Source: JACMLD01 sp044227095
GTDB taxonomy: Bacteria > Bacteroidota > Bacteroidia > Chitinophagales > Chitinophagaceae
Assembly (NCBI GenBank): GCA_044227095.1
Contig: JBGAFV010000001.1
Span: 4,774,001 to 4,838,000, forward strand
Direction of reading: 5' to 3'
DNA: 64,000 bases
The notes below the pieces were generated by a model. That model was not told the origin of the DNA. It saw nothing but the letters and a program-made list of their open reading frames with translations, and searched no databases. Below, one piece after another: positions 26,219-35,108 of the stretch (the stretch's first letter is position 1; every line of letters starts with the position of its first letter). The position numbers were made by a program, and so were the translations under genes.

Positions 26219-26425
26219 TTATCCATATTTCACCATTGGCTGGCCAATACAATTCACTTCAAAAGGAGGCGTTGTTGTTTCAGGGTTTGCAGAAGTATTC
26301 AAAGCCTTTCCAATTACTGCATTTCCAAATGGCTGCCATCCTTCTTCAATACAGGCATTAACGGCGGCATTAAGGCCGGCAGGGGTCATACTAATCACAA
26401 ACTTATATTGGGTTATGTTGCTCAT
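26219..26425 (-). CDS. Small DUF1737-like protein
   Basis: A 68-residue protein with the pattern of DUF1737: YKFVISMTPAGLNAAVNACIEEGWQPFGNAVI, a strand-helix-strand unit ending in a characteristic EEGWQP turn. No function is known. It is convergent with the cupin gene, 8 bases apart. Confidence 0.65.
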   Translation of the reverse strand: MSNITQYKFVISMTPAGLNAAVNACIEEGWQPFGNAVIGKALNTSANPETTTPPFEVNCIGQPMVKYG

Positions 26426-26498
26426 ACTGCTTTTTTAGGCGCTAAAAATAGCACCATTTTTATTAAAGCCTGGTTTTTTTGCCTTTGTGTTGCAAAAG

Positions 26499-26543
26499 TA
26501 AATTTGACAGATTTAAAATAAATTTTAGATTTGTCTAAATTTA
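26499..26543 (+). promoter_or_regulatory. Promoter embedded in a 45-bp dyad, possible metal-repressor operator
   Basis: TTTG (26503-26506), a 19-bp spacer and TAGATTTG (26526-26533) form a consensus promoter for the gene at 26553. The whole promoter lies in an imperfect dyad that reads TAAATTTGACAGATTT at one end and AGATTTGTCTAAATTTA at the other. TTTAGA-TTTG-TCTAAA (26524-26539) is a perfect inner palindrome. A repressor bound here would block both promoter elements. The half-site has a loose likeness to DtxR/MntR boxes. Confidence 0.55.
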
Positions 26544-26552
26544 TTTTTCTGG

Positions 26553-27332
26553 ATGTTTAAATATATACGCCTCCTACTTTGTTTTTTGGCCCTGGTAACA
26601 GCTAAAACCAATGCGCAGGAAAAAAAAGAAATGGAGAGAATGGAAACAGACAGGCCCGACCAGACTGAATGCCCGTTTATTGTACCGGTAAACTGGGTAC
26701 AGTTTGAATCGGGTTTTAATTTTGAAAAGAATGCACCCGGCTCACACACTTTTGTTTATCCTACCCTTCTGTCAAAATATGGTGTAAGTAAAAAGCTTGA
26801 ATTAAGATTGATTACAACCTTGCTTTCCAACAGGGAATACGATGGCACACACTATGAAACAGTGTCTGGTGTTGATCCTGTTCAACTTGGTTTTAAAGTA
26901 GCACTGATGGAAGAAAAAGGTTTGTTGCCCAAAACTTCACTGATTGCTCATATTGCCATTCCGCAATTTGCATCTGATAAATTGCATGCAGAAAAACTAG
27001 CGCCAAATTTTGTATTTACCATGCAACATACAATTACAAGCTGGTTTAGCATTGGATACAATCTTGGCGCAGAATGGGATGGTTTCAGTAATAATCCCGC
27101 GGGCATTTATCGTTTCTCGCCCGGTATTACTATTGGTAAAAAAGGGTACGTGTATGCAGAAGCATTTGGGTTTATACAAAAAAACGAAACCGCCAATCAT
27201 AATATAGATGGCGGCTTCGCTTATTATTTCAATAACAATATTAAGCTTGACATTTCAGCAGGCAAAGGCCTATCAGCCATTTCTATGGATTATTATATTG
27301 CATTAGGTGCTTCTTTCCGTTTCTCATTGTAA
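26553..27332 (+). CDS. Outer-membrane protein of the putative transporter (MetA-pathway-like) family
   Basis: A 259-residue exported protein with a signal peptide ending near TNAQE. The mature part begins METDRPDQTECPF and VNWVQFESGFNFEK, which is typical of a Bacteroidota barrel family annotated as transporter (phenol MetA degradation-like). Beta strands such as KLELRLITTLL and GFAYYFNNNIKLDISAGKGL end in a terminal ALGASFRFSL. It is read from a promoter buried in a palindrome, so it is probably tightly regulated. Its 3' end overlaps the convergent gene by 9 bases. Confidence 0.75.
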   Translation: MFKYIRLLLCFLALVTAKTNAQEKKEMERMETDRPDQTECPFIVPVNWVQFESGFNFEKNAPGSHTFVYPTLLSKYGVSKKLELRLITTLLSNREYDGTHYETVSGVDPVQLGFKVALMEEKGLLPKTSLIAHIAIPQFASDKLHAEKLAPNFVFTMQHTITSWFSIGYNLGAEWDGFSNNPAGIYRFSPGITIGKKGYVYAEAFGFIQKNETANHNIDGGFAYYFNNNIKLDISAGKGLSAISMDYYIALGASFRFSL

Positions 27333-28163
27333 CACTTTCTTTTTAGGTTTTAGCGCACCAAGAAAAGTTCTTTCTATACTTAAATAATAATTCTTTTCTC
27401 CAATCCTGTACATATCACCTGTTAGCTGCAAACGTGCACCTATATTTACTTTAAAGTTACTGTCGAAAATAAGTTGCAAGGCAGGTGCAAGCTCCAGCAT
27501 ATAATCGCCTTTGTCCAATCCTTTCATACCAATCATTTCAACATATACGTTCAGGTTGGTTTGTTTGTAATTGGAATAACTAAATGGAAGCAAAAGGTAT
27601 CCAGCAGACAAACTATAGTATAAAGCATTAATAGACTGCCCTAGCTGGTTTACATGTTCCTCACGATTTGCAAAAGCTTTTATCACACTAGCTGTTCCGG
27701 AAACTGCAAGTTTATTAACCAGTTGTGTTGCAATAATACCTGCCTGTACGCCACTATTATCCCCATCAAGGTTGATGTCATCGTATATAAAAGGATTGCG
27801 GGTATAAGAAGCTTCTGCAAAAGCAGCCATCCTGAAATGCTTATGTACATCATCGTTTGAAAAAAACCTGTATTTGGCATACGTTTTTACAGACTCCCAC
27901 CGCAATTGCGATGAATAAAAATCAGAAAAACTGCTACTTATATGTACCATCCAGTTTTTGTTTAGCCCAAACATTATTTCAGGTGTAAGGCGTTGTTTGT
28001 AAGCGTTATTGTATTTGCTTACCGGCGTTCTGTAATTAAGTTTTGCGGAAACGGAATGCGCCGGCATATTAGATGCAGGCTCCGCAAATACATAAAGTTC
28101 CTGCGCTTGTACTATTTGCACAAGCAAACAATAGGCTATTATATATGGAATTGTTTTTTTCAT
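27324..28163 (-). CDS. Predicted outer-membrane beta-barrel protein
   Basis: A 279-residue protein with a signal peptide ending near IVQAQE and many alternating amphipathic strands (VSAKLNYRTPVSKY, EIMFGLNKNWMVHISSSF, FKVNIGARLQLTGDMY, YYLSIERTFLG). I do not recognise a named family. It lies next to TlpA, HMA and HYC_CC_PP-like genes, which suggests a metal or redox context, but a terminator separates it from them. Confidence 0.65.
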   Translation of the reverse strand: MKKTIPYIIAYCLLVQIVQAQELYVFAEPASNMPAHSVSAKLNYRTPVSKYNNAYKQRLTPEIMFGLNKNWMVHISSSFSDFYSSQLRWESVKTYAKYRFFSNDDVHKHFRMAAFAEASYTRNPFIYDDINLDGDNSGVQAGIIATQLVNKLAVSGTASVIKAFANREEHVNQLGQSINALYYSLSAGYLLLPFSYSNYKQTNLNVYVEMIGMKGLDKGDYMLELAPALQLIFDSNFKVNIGARLQLTGDMYRIGEKNYYLSIERTFLGALKPKKKVLQ

Positions 28164-28199
28164 GATTAATTTTTGAAGACCTGCATACGCAAGTGTAAA

Positions 28200-28221
28200 A
28201 GCGTTATTCAGTAATAACGTT
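28200..28221 (-). terminator. Intrinsic terminator after the TlpA-like gene
   Basis: On the minus strand AACGTTATT, loop ACTG and AATAACGCT are followed by TTTT. The 9-bp stem and T-run make this one of the better intrinsic terminators in the window. It starts about 44 bases past the TlpA-like stop. Confidence 0.7.
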
Positions 28222-28264
28222 CTTTACCTAGCAGAGGGCAGGCCTGTGTTTCAAAAATGAGGGA

Positions 28265-28741
28265 TCATTCTTTCAGCAAAGCCTTTATGGCTTTTTCAAG
28301 GTTGTGGCCTTCCAAATCTCTTGCAACAATTTTTCCATTCTTATCCAGCAGGTAATTGGTAGGAAGCTGTTCAATTTTCCAGAGCGTTGGTACAGGCGCA
28401 TCCCAACCGTTTTCATTTACCTGCAACCAGCTGATTTTGTCTGCTGCAACAGCCTTTTTCCAGTCGCCCACTTCAGTATCAAGACTGATTCCGTAAATCT
28501 CAAACCCTTTGCTTTTAAGTGAAGGATATATACTAAGAAGATGTTTGTTTGCTTTCCGGCAAGGGCCGCACCAGCTTGCCCAAAAATCGATTAACACTAC
28601 TTTTCCTTTTAATGAAGAAAGGCTTACAGTATTGCCCTTCATATCTTTTAGTGCAATCTCCGGCGACAATGAACCTATAGCTGGTTGCGCATATATTGTT
28701 ATAGAAACAAGTATGGCAATTATAAAAAAGAATGTCTTCAT
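28265..28741 (-). CDS. TlpA/ResA-like thiol-disulfide oxidoreductase
   Basis: A 158-residue exported thioredoxin-fold protein. A signal peptide ends near residue 19. The redox motif is WASWCGPC (Cys58 and Cys61), with GSLSPEIALKDMKGNTVSLSSLKGKVVLIDF split over the first strands and the cis-proline segment EQLPTNYLLDKNGK. It probably reduces disulfides in the periplasm. It follows the HMA gene after a hairpin, so copper handling is plausible, as is cytochrome maturation. Confidence 0.9.
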   Translation of the reverse strand: MKTFFFIIAILVSITIYAQPAIGSLSPEIALKDMKGNTVSLSSLKGKVVLIDFWASWCGPCRKANKHLLSIYPSLKSKGFEIYGISLDTEVGDWKKAVAADKISWLQVNENGWDAPVPTLWKIEQLPTNYLLDKNGKIVARDLEGHNLEKAIKALLKE

Positions 28742-28754
28742 TTTTATTTTTTTA

Positions 28755-28782
28755 AACCCGCCTGCATTGCTACAGGCGGGTT
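28755..28782. terminator. GC-rich hairpin between HMA and TlpA-like genes
   Basis: A perfect 10-bp stem (AACCCGCCTG / CAGGCGGGTT) with an 8-base loop, 6 bases past the HMA stop and 14 bases before the TlpA-like ATG. On the minus strand it lacks a T-run, so it may attenuate, protect or process the shared transcript instead of ending it. Confidence 0.55.
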
Positions 28783-28787
28783 GTATT

Positions 28788-29333
28788 TTATATTGTTACA
28801 TGATAGATACGTGTGCCTGCGGCAAGTCCTGCTTTTTCGCAACAGCCTCCTGCCCTTCCTGTTTTTATACATTCCATCCCGGTAGCAGCACTATATTTTT
28901 TAAACGCATTGGCAGTTATAAAATTCTTGTCTACAACTACAAGTGTTTTTTCTCCATTCAATACCTGGTCTTTCACATTCAGAAAATGATATTCTTTTCC
29001 TGAAATGGCAACATGCTCATCATTTTTTATTTCTGTATTGCTAAAAACACCTGTTATGCTGAATTTAGCTACAAAGAAACCAGCGTCTTCAACTGCTTTT
29101 TTTATAGCATCAATATCTGCTTCCTGTCCTTGTTTGAAAGTAACATTAAAAGATGAATTTTTAATGTCTGGTTTTATTGTTTCAATAAATGGCAGGGTTT
29201 TCAATGCGTTGTCTATTGCTTTGGTGCACATGGCACATGTAAGCCCGCTTGCCTGTATGGATGCCTTTGTAAATTGAGCGTTTGTGTTTAATACAACAAC
29301 TGCTGTTATTAATAACACGATTATTTTTTTCAT
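28788..29333 (-). CDS. Exported heavy-metal-associated (HMA) domain protein
   Basis: A 181-residue protein with a signal peptide (VVVLNTNAQ) and an HMA domain at about residues 22-85. The metal motif is SGLTCAMCTKAI (Cys33 and Cys36), as in copper chaperones. The C-terminal half has further cysteines (GMECIKTGRAGGCCEKAG). Start 29333 was chosen because it gives the signal peptide; the frame extends upstream to 29405 without one. Probably binds copper(I) in the periplasm. It belongs with the HYC_CC_PP-like gene upstream and TlpA downstream. Confidence 0.85.
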   Translation of the reverse strand: MKKIIVLLITAVVVLNTNAQFTKASIQASGLTCAMCTKAIDNALKTLPFIETIKPDIKNSSFNVTFKQGQEADIDAIKKAVEDAGFFVAKFSITGVFSNTEIKNDEHVAISGKEYHFLNVKDQVLNGEKTLVVVDKNFITANAFKKYSAATGMECIKTGRAGGCCEKAGLAAGTRIYHVTI

Positions 29334-29404
29334 TTTATAATTGTTTAAAGGATATAGAAAAGATGTATTGCTGTTTTGGAGACAGCTATCATACAACAAG
29401 ATCA

Positions 29405-29440
29405 CAAAAGATATAACTCATCATTGATGGGTATCTTTTG
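29405..29440 (-). terminator. Hairpin after the HYC_CC_PP-like gene
   Basis: Outer 9-bp arms CAAAAGATA / TATCTTTTG enclose a second near-perfect pairing of CTCATCA with TGATGGG. The minus-strand transcript would end in a TCTTTTG stretch, 9 bases past the stop. Confidence 0.5.
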
Positions 29441-29448
29441 CAATTGTA

Positions 29449-29844
29449 TCATATCCTAAAAACGCCATTGAGAATAAAAATGGAAGGCTGCCCTGTATCA
29501 TCATCGGGCGGGGAATTATTGGGTAAAGCACATGAATTGCTGTTGAAAAGCAAAAGTGGTTCTATAAAATTAAAATCGCGGGGAAGTGCTGATGGTGGTG
29601 AAACCTGGTAATCTGCAAAAACCTGTTTATGTACATCCTGCAGTTTAAGAAACTTTACTTCATCGTGGCAGCATTTGTTGCTACCATTTTGCATTCCGCA
29701 TTTGCCGCAGGTTTGGTTAGATACTTCTGCAAATTGAATAGAAGACCCCGCCTGTTCGCCCATGCAGTAATGAACCTGCAATACCAATCCGCTGGTAATG
29801 GCGAGGTAAATAAATGCTACAGATATGGCCAGGATTCTTTTCAT
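29449..29844 (-). CDS. HYC_CC_PP-type small exported protein
   Basis: A 131-residue protein that matches a Bacteroidota family named for its motifs: VHYCMG, SNKCCHDE and VSPPSAL appear in order. It has an N-terminal signal or anchor segment (ILAISVAFIYLAITSGLVL) and five more cysteines (TCGKCGMQNGS), suggesting metal binding. Start 29844 is preferred over 29883 because a -7-like TAATTTTG (29853-29860, minus strand) lies between them. Its likely partners are the HMA and TlpA-like proteins downstream. Confidence 0.7.
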   Translation of the reverse strand: MKRILAISVAFIYLAITSGLVLQVHYCMGEQAGSSIQFAEVSNQTCGKCGMQNGSNKCCHDEVKFLKLQDVHKQVFADYQVSPPSALPRDFNFIEPLLLFNSNSCALPNNSPPDDDTGQPSIFILNGVFRI

Positions 29845-29911
29845 CTGAAGCACAAAATTAAAAACTAAAGCTGATATAGGCAATAAGCATTTGTTAAAGG
29901 TTTTTTATGTC

Positions 29912-31924
29912 TTAATTCACAAAACTCCAGTAAATACCAATTCTTAATTGCAGGCCCGGATAAGGGTAACCATCAATAGCAAGGTTATTGTTAGTAAATC
30001 CAAAACCATGTTTAAATGAAAGTGTATTGAGGTTTTCTAACCTTACATAGGCAGTAAAACTTTTTACCCTGAAATGAAAATAACCGTTTATAACAGGGAA
30101 GTTCAGGTGAACAGTGCTGCTGTCCTGGTAATAAAATTGTCCAAGCAATGGTGAATATCCATCAGCTTTATAAGGTGTATTGTATTTTATTTCCAGACCA
30201 GTAGCCAGCAAAAGATTTTTGAAACCAAGGTTACCAAGATAGCCAATGCGGCTGCGAGTATATACAAGCGGAACATGTACAGGCCCATCTCCTGCTTTTT
30301 GCTGAACCGTCATCTCAAATATCCATTGCAAATGTTTGCGCAGGCGAAATTCCTTTTCAATACCTATCTGCAATAAATTAAAAAGCGCAGAAGATTGTTT
30401 TGCATGATAGTAATCGCTGAAATAACTATAGTTGGTAAGCAAAAAATAATTTCCGTATAGTTTTAGTTTACGTTGCGGCTGTTCGATAGATGCAAAAATG
30501 CGTGTTGTATTTTCTTTTTTAAAACCTGGTTCGGTAGAAAGGTTAAAGCTGCTGAGATCATTAAAAATATAAGAAGGCGTACGGTTTACGTTTTGAAATC
30601 CTGCTTGTAAAAAACCTATTTGCCTGCTTACGTATCCTCTCAAACTGCCATAGACACTGTAATCACCCGCATTCAATCCGGTTAAATACAATTCGCCAAG
30701 TGCTTCTGCATCCCATTTCTGGTTGCGTGTTTTATTCCGGTATTCTCCATGCAGCCATGTATTTTGATATTGTGCAGTACCACCATCAAACACACCTTTT
30801 AAATTTTGCAGGCTTGCGCCTATTTTTAAAAACTGCTGTGGGTTTTTTGCATCGGGAAAAGTATAAATAGAAAAATCGTTTGTGAACTCATTCCATTTAT
30901 CCTGCATTGCGTATGTAGCCGGCACAGAAAGAAAATTGTAATGAGGCCTGTAAAACCCTGTATCATTATAATAGGTTACGTTGGCATCGCTGAACTCATA
31001 AGTATAACTGTTAAGCTGAATGCTATGCTCAAGGCGAAGTTTTGGATAGAATAAATGTATGGTTACAGAATCTGTTTGTATAGAATCTTTTTTTCCAAGA
31101 TCGTATTGCTGTCTAAGAAAATAACTCCTGTTTTTATACTTGGTACCCGTAGCTACATACAATGAAAAAGGACTTGTGGTGGTTGGTTGTGGGTTTCCTA
31201 AATAAACTGGAATTGTTTTTCTGTCTTTGTATTTATCAACGCTGTCGAGTTTGGCTACATCTGTAATGCCGCCGTTCTCTCCGGATTGAATGCTATTGTT
31301 CAATATAACCAAAAACAGGTGATAGCGCCGGTTGGGCGATTGATAATAAGAAGTAAAGCGATAGCCCGTATGTCCAGTATTCTGGTTTTTAAAAGCGCCG
31401 GGTGCTACCAGCAACCTGTACTGAAAAGAAAAATTCCAGTTGGGATTAATGTTTTGTGTATGCAGAAAATTGATGAGCTGCTCCTGCCTCGGCCCTAATA
31501 AATACCCAAGTTCCGTATAGGGCCTTGTTGTATTAAAAAACCTCGATTCTTCCAGTTTAAGCTTGTAAATATCATACGCATGAAAACCAGCGTCCCAGCC
31601 TGCTTTTAGCAAGGGTGAGAACAAAAGCGATTTAGCGGCATTGCCGGTATTGCCGAGATATAAATAATTGGCAGGGATAAGAAACCGCTTTGTAAAATCA
31701 TTGATGGAAGAATCAAATTTTTGATAACGGCTGCTGTCGAGGTAACGAAAATTAATAGTGATGGAATCTTCAAGACCGGTGCGGTGCCTAAGGCTATCTT
31801 TTCCGCCGCTACTACCACCCATTCCACCCGGGTGTTGCAGGCGGTTCATAACGCCCTGCTGGGCATTACTTCTTACGCCAATAACCAGCAACAAAAAAAA
31901 TAGTATGTAGAGATATTTAATCAA
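29912..31924 (-). CDS. Putative porin (PF14121 type)
   Basis: A 670-residue outer-membrane protein with a signal peptide ending near RSNAQQ. The conserved N-terminal part (DSITINFRYLDSSRYQKFDSSI, split by a short loop, then YLYLGNTGNAAKSLLF) and the long run of amphipathic strands ending GLQLRIGIYWSFVN fit the Bacteroidota putative-porin family. A glycine-rich stretch (HPGGMGGSSGGKDS) follows the signal peptide. The solute is unknown. It is separated from the HYC gene by 67 bases on the same strand. Confidence 0.85.
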   Translation of the reverse strand: MIKYLYILFFLLLVIGVRSNAQQGVMNRLQHPGGMGGSSGGKDSLRHRTGLEDSITINFRYLDSSRYQKFDSSINDFTKRFLIPANYLYLGNTGNAAKSLLFSPLLKAGWDAGFHAYDIYKLKLEESRFFNTTRPYTELGYLLGPRQEQLINFLHTQNINPNWNFSFQYRLLVAPGAFKNQNTGHTGYRFTSYYQSPNRRYHLFLVILNNSIQSGENGGITDVAKLDSVDKYKDRKTIPVYLGNPQPTTTSPFSLYVATGTKYKNRSYFLRQQYDLGKKDSIQTDSVTIHLFYPKLRLEHSIQLNSYTYEFSDANVTYYNDTGFYRPHYNFLSVPATYAMQDKWNEFTNDFSIYTFPDAKNPQQFLKIGASLQNLKGVFDGGTAQYQNTWLHGEYRNKTRNQKWDAEALGELYLTGLNAGDYSVYGSLRGYVSRQIGFLQAGFQNVNRTPSYIFNDLSSFNLSTEPGFKKENTTRIFASIEQPQRKLKLYGNYFLLTNYSYFSDYYHAKQSSALFNLLQIGIEKEFRLRKHLQWIFEMTVQQKAGDGPVHVPLVYTRSRIGYLGNLGFKNLLLATGLEIKYNTPYKADGYSPLLGQFYYQDSSTVHLNFPVINGYFHFRVKSFTAYVRLENLNTLSFKHGFGFTNNNLAIDGYPYPGLQLRIGIYWSFVN

Positions 31925-31984
31925 AAGAATTTACGGGAAAATTACCAATCATAGCCTATACAGCAATGCAGGGGAAAGTTAATC

Positions 31985-32806
31985 TTATACAGCCATTACC
32001 ATTTCTTTAAAAATAGCACTGAATTTTGGTTCAGCATCTTTTGCAGCCTGCAATACTTCATCGTGTGTAATGGTGTTTTCTTCTTCTCGTATACCTATAT
32101 CTGTTATAACACTCATTGCAAATACGGGCAAACCTGCATGCACTGCTGTAATTACTTCCTGCACTGTACTCATGCCTACTGCATCACCACCAAGCAAATG
32201 AATAAGTTTGTATTCGGCCCTAGTTTCAAATGTAGGCCCGGTAACACCACAATACACACCTTTTTTAACAACAATACCCAATCTTTTTGCAATTACTTCC
32301 GCCTTGCTGATAAGATCTTTTTTATACGGCTCACTCATATCCGGAAAACGCGGCCCCAGTGACGTATCATTTTTACCCAATAAAGGGTTTACTGCAAAAA
32401 AACTGATGTGGTCTTCAATAATCATCAAATCACCTACTTTAAAACCGGGATTAACACCTCCGGCTGCATTGCTGATTAACAATGTTTCAATGCCCAACTC
32501 TTTCATTACCCTAACCGGGTAAGCCACTTCTGCAGCAGAATAACCTTCATAAAAATGAAACCGGCCCGCCATGCAAACTATTTTTTTCGATCCTAATGTG
32601 CCGAAAATTAATTTGCCATGATGTCCATCTACAGTAGACACGGGAAAATGAGGAATCTCGTTATAATTAATTTCCTTTTCGATTGTTATTTCATTAACAA
32701 GATTGCCAAGGCCACTGCCCAATACAATACCTGTTTGAGGTTTTTGCGGATACAGTTTTTTAATAAACCCTGCAGTTTCTTTTATTTTTTGGGAAATATC
32801 TGACAT
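31985..32806 (-). CDS. Purine-nucleoside phosphorylase
   Basis: A 273-residue trimeric-type purine nucleoside phosphorylase, which splits inosine and guanosine with phosphate for purine salvage. It shows the phosphate-binding GIVLGSGLGNL, GRFHFYEGY, LLISNAAGGVNPGF, GVTGPTFETRAEY and GGDAVGMSTVQE, all family hallmarks. The start at 32806 (MSDISQK) is preferred because a TATATTTG box (32825-32832, minus strand) lies just upstream and overlaps the longer alternative start at 32827. Confidence 0.94.
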   Translation of the reverse strand: MSDISQKIKETAGFIKKLYPQKPQTGIVLGSGLGNLVNEITIEKEINYNEIPHFPVSTVDGHHGKLIFGTLGSKKIVCMAGRFHFYEGYSAAEVAYPVRVMKELGIETLLISNAAGGVNPGFKVGDLMIIEDHISFFAVNPLLGKNDTSLGPRFPDMSEPYKKDLISKAEVIAKRLGIVVKKGVYCGVTGPTFETRAEYKLIHLLGGDAVGMSTVQEVITAVHAGLPVFAMSVITDIGIREEENTITHDEVLQAAKDAEPKFSAIFKEMVMAV

Positions 32807-32947
32807 AGCTGCTATTTGTGCCTGCAAATATATACAATGCTTTCTCTCTTGTTACATTTCTGGTGTTACAGAATACCCTTGCAAAATTCCTGTGCTGTTT
32901 GCAAAAACTGGCCTTGATAGTTTATCGCTATCTATTTTAGCTACCAC

Positions 32948-32978
32948 TTGTATATAGACTTATTTACAGTTATATTTG
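32948..32978 (+). promoter_or_regulatory. Promoter of the T9SS cargo gene
   Basis: TTG (32948-32950), a 20-bp spacer and TATATTTG (32971-32978). Transcription would start near 32985, about 13 bases before the TTG start at 32998, which supports that unusual start. Confidence 0.6.
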
Positions 32979-32997
32979 GCGTTTACATAACAGCCAG

Positions 32998-34938
32998 TTG
33001 CATCATTTTATTAAATACCTTCTGCCGGGCTTAATCATTTTGTTTTTTACAGGAACAAGCAATGCGCAATTGTGCAATGGCAGTCTTGGAGACCCGGTTG
33101 TAAACATAACATTCGGAAGTGGCAGCAACCCCGGCCCGCCATTGGTTTCAACAAATACAAGCTACACCTATACTTATATTGGTTGCCCGCCCGATGGAAG
33201 CTATACTGTTGTTAACAGCACATCGGGGTGTTTTAGCAATACCTGGCATGGATTAATTGAGGATCATACTCCCGGAGATGTAAACGGCTATATGATGCTT
33301 GTAAATGCTTCTTTTGAGCCAAGCGTTTTTTACCTTGATACAGTTAAAAATCTTTGCGGGGGTACAACTTATGAGTTTTCGGCCTGGATACTGAATTTAT
33401 TAAAGCCTTTTGCCTGTGATGGCAATGGCAAAAGTCCCGATATTACATTCAGCATAGAAACAACCAGTGGTACAATAATTCAAACCTATAATACCGGCAA
33501 TATACCTAACCAGGGGTTCCCGGTATGGAACCAATACGGTTTCTATTTTACGCTACCAAATACATACAGCGATTTGGTTTTGCGCCTTACCAATAATGCG
33601 CCTGGCGGATGTGGTAATGATCTTGTGCTGGATGATATTACTTTTCGTCCATGTGGCCCAAAAGCAGTGGCAACATTTGCAAATGTTAGCGGCATAAATG
33701 ATACGGTTAATTACTGCATTACTGATAATAAAACAATTACTGTTAGCGGTAGTGTGCAAACTGGTTATAACAACCCGTCTTTTCAATGGCAGCAAAGTTT
33801 AGACAGCGGTAAAACATGGAAAGACATGCCAGGTTTAACTTCACCTTCTTTTACAAAAACATATTCTGTTGCCGGAAGGTTTTTATATAGAATGACGGCT
33901 GCAGAAGCCGGCAATATTGGTCTTGCAAAATGCCGGGTAGCATCTAATGTGTTAACCATAAATATTGACAATATCCCCGTACCTAATGCAGGAAGTTCAT
34001 CACCAGTTTGTGTAAACACACCCCTGACTTTATTTGCAAAAGACGGAGAATATTATAGCTGGACTGGCCCCGGTGGATTTACTTCCAATATTGCATCGCC
34101 TGTTATTAATGCTGCTGCACTCAGCAACTCCGGAAAATATTATGTATTGGTTAGTACAAAAGGTGGGTGCAGCAAACTTGATTCAACTACTGTAATTGTT
34201 AGCAGTTTGCCCATTGCTGATGCCGGCAATGACGTAGTAATTTGTGAGAGCCAAAACACAACATTACAGGCAAGTGGCGGCATACTATACAGATGGGATG
34301 CAACACCGGGCATTTCAGATTTAACTATTGCAAACCCCGTTGCTTCACCGCTGGTTACAACAAGCTATGTAGTAAATGTGGGCAACCAATATGGTTGTTG
34401 GGCAAAAGACAGTGTAGTGGTTACAGTATTAAAAAAACCAGTAGCAGACGCAGGGCCCGATAAAAAAATATCCGAAGGAGAAAGTACAGTATTGAATGGT
34501 GTAATTGGCGGCGATACTGCATCTTATTACTGGACGCCGGCACAATACATCAGCAATGTAAATATTCTTGCGCCTGTTGTTAATCCTGTATCAGATTTTA
34601 TATACACACTGCATGTATTGTCTGGCAATGGTTGTGGCTCAGCAACAGACGATGTTTTTGTACGTGTTTTCAAAAAAATAAAAATTCCCAACGCTTTTTC
34701 ACCAAATGGAGATGGAATTAATGATGTATGGAATATTGAAGAACTGGCTACTTATCCTGAATCTGAAACAAATGTATTTAACCGTTATGGCCAGCTTGTG
34801 TTTCATTCTAATGGATATGGAAAACCATGGGATGGAAAATACAATGGTAAAGTACTACCTGTAGGTACGTATTATTATACAATCGATAGAAAAAATCAAT
34901 TTCCGGTAATGAGTGGATGGGTTATGATAATCCGGTAA
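32998..34938 (+). CDS. T9SS type B sorting (CHU_C) surface protein
   Basis: A 646-residue secreted protein. The start is TTG: it gives a good signal peptide (HHFIKYLLPGLIILFFTG, ending SNAQL) and no in-frame ATG precedes it. After a cysteine-rich beta domain (about residues 25-225) come at least three Ig/PKD-like repeats, each opening like PVADAGPD or PIADAGND. The last 85 residues are the gliding-motility C-terminal domain (IPNAFSPNGDGINDVW, VFNRYGQLVF, PVGTYYYTID), which directs export and surface attachment through type IX secretion. No catalytic domain is evident; adhesion is a reasonable guess. Confidence 0.9.
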   Translation: MHHFIKYLLPGLIILFFTGTSNAQLCNGSLGDPVVNITFGSGSNPGPPLVSTNTSYTYTYIGCPPDGSYTVVNSTSGCFSNTWHGLIEDHTPGDVNGYMMLVNASFEPSVFYLDTVKNLCGGTTYEFSAWILNLLKPFACDGNGKSPDITFSIETTSGTIIQTYNTGNIPNQGFPVWNQYGFYFTLPNTYSDLVLRLTNNAPGGCGNDLVLDDITFRPCGPKAVATFANVSGINDTVNYCITDNKTITVSGSVQTGYNNPSFQWQQSLDSGKTWKDMPGLTSPSFTKTYSVAGRFLYRMTAAEAGNIGLAKCRVASNVLTINIDNIPVPNAGSSSPVCVNTPLTLFAKDGEYYSWTGPGGFTSNIASPVINAAALSNSGKYYVLVSTKGGCSKLDSTTVIVSSLPIADAGNDVVICESQNTTLQASGGILYRWDATPGISDLTIANPVASPLVTTSYVVNVGNQYGCWAKDSVVVTVLKKPVADAGPDKKISEGESTVLNGVIGGDTASYYWTPAQYISNVNILAPVVNPVSDFIYTLHVLSGNGCGSATDDVFVRVFKKIKIPNAFSPNGDGINDVWNIEELATYPESETNVFNRYGQLVFHSNGYGKPWDGKYNGKVLPVGTYYYTIDRKNQFPVMSGWVMIIR

Positions 34939-35082
34939 TCAATAAATACAGTATTTTAGAACCTGCTTAATGCAATCCTTACCTTTTGAGTTTAATGTTT
35001 GGGTGGACTGGTTTTTCTCTGGCACTAATCTTGAGCCCTAGTCCCTTCTCGCTAAAACAATCGTTTTTAAGGAGTGCAGATG

Positions 35083-35090
35083 TAATTTTG
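35083..35090 (+). promoter_or_regulatory. -7 box of the lon gene
   Basis: TAATTTTG lies 18 bases before ATG 35109. No convincing -33 element is seen. It falls inside the frame extended upstream to 34986, so it argues for the shorter Lon start. Confidence 0.45.
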
Positions 35091-35108
35091 TCACAGAATA
35101 TAATTTTA

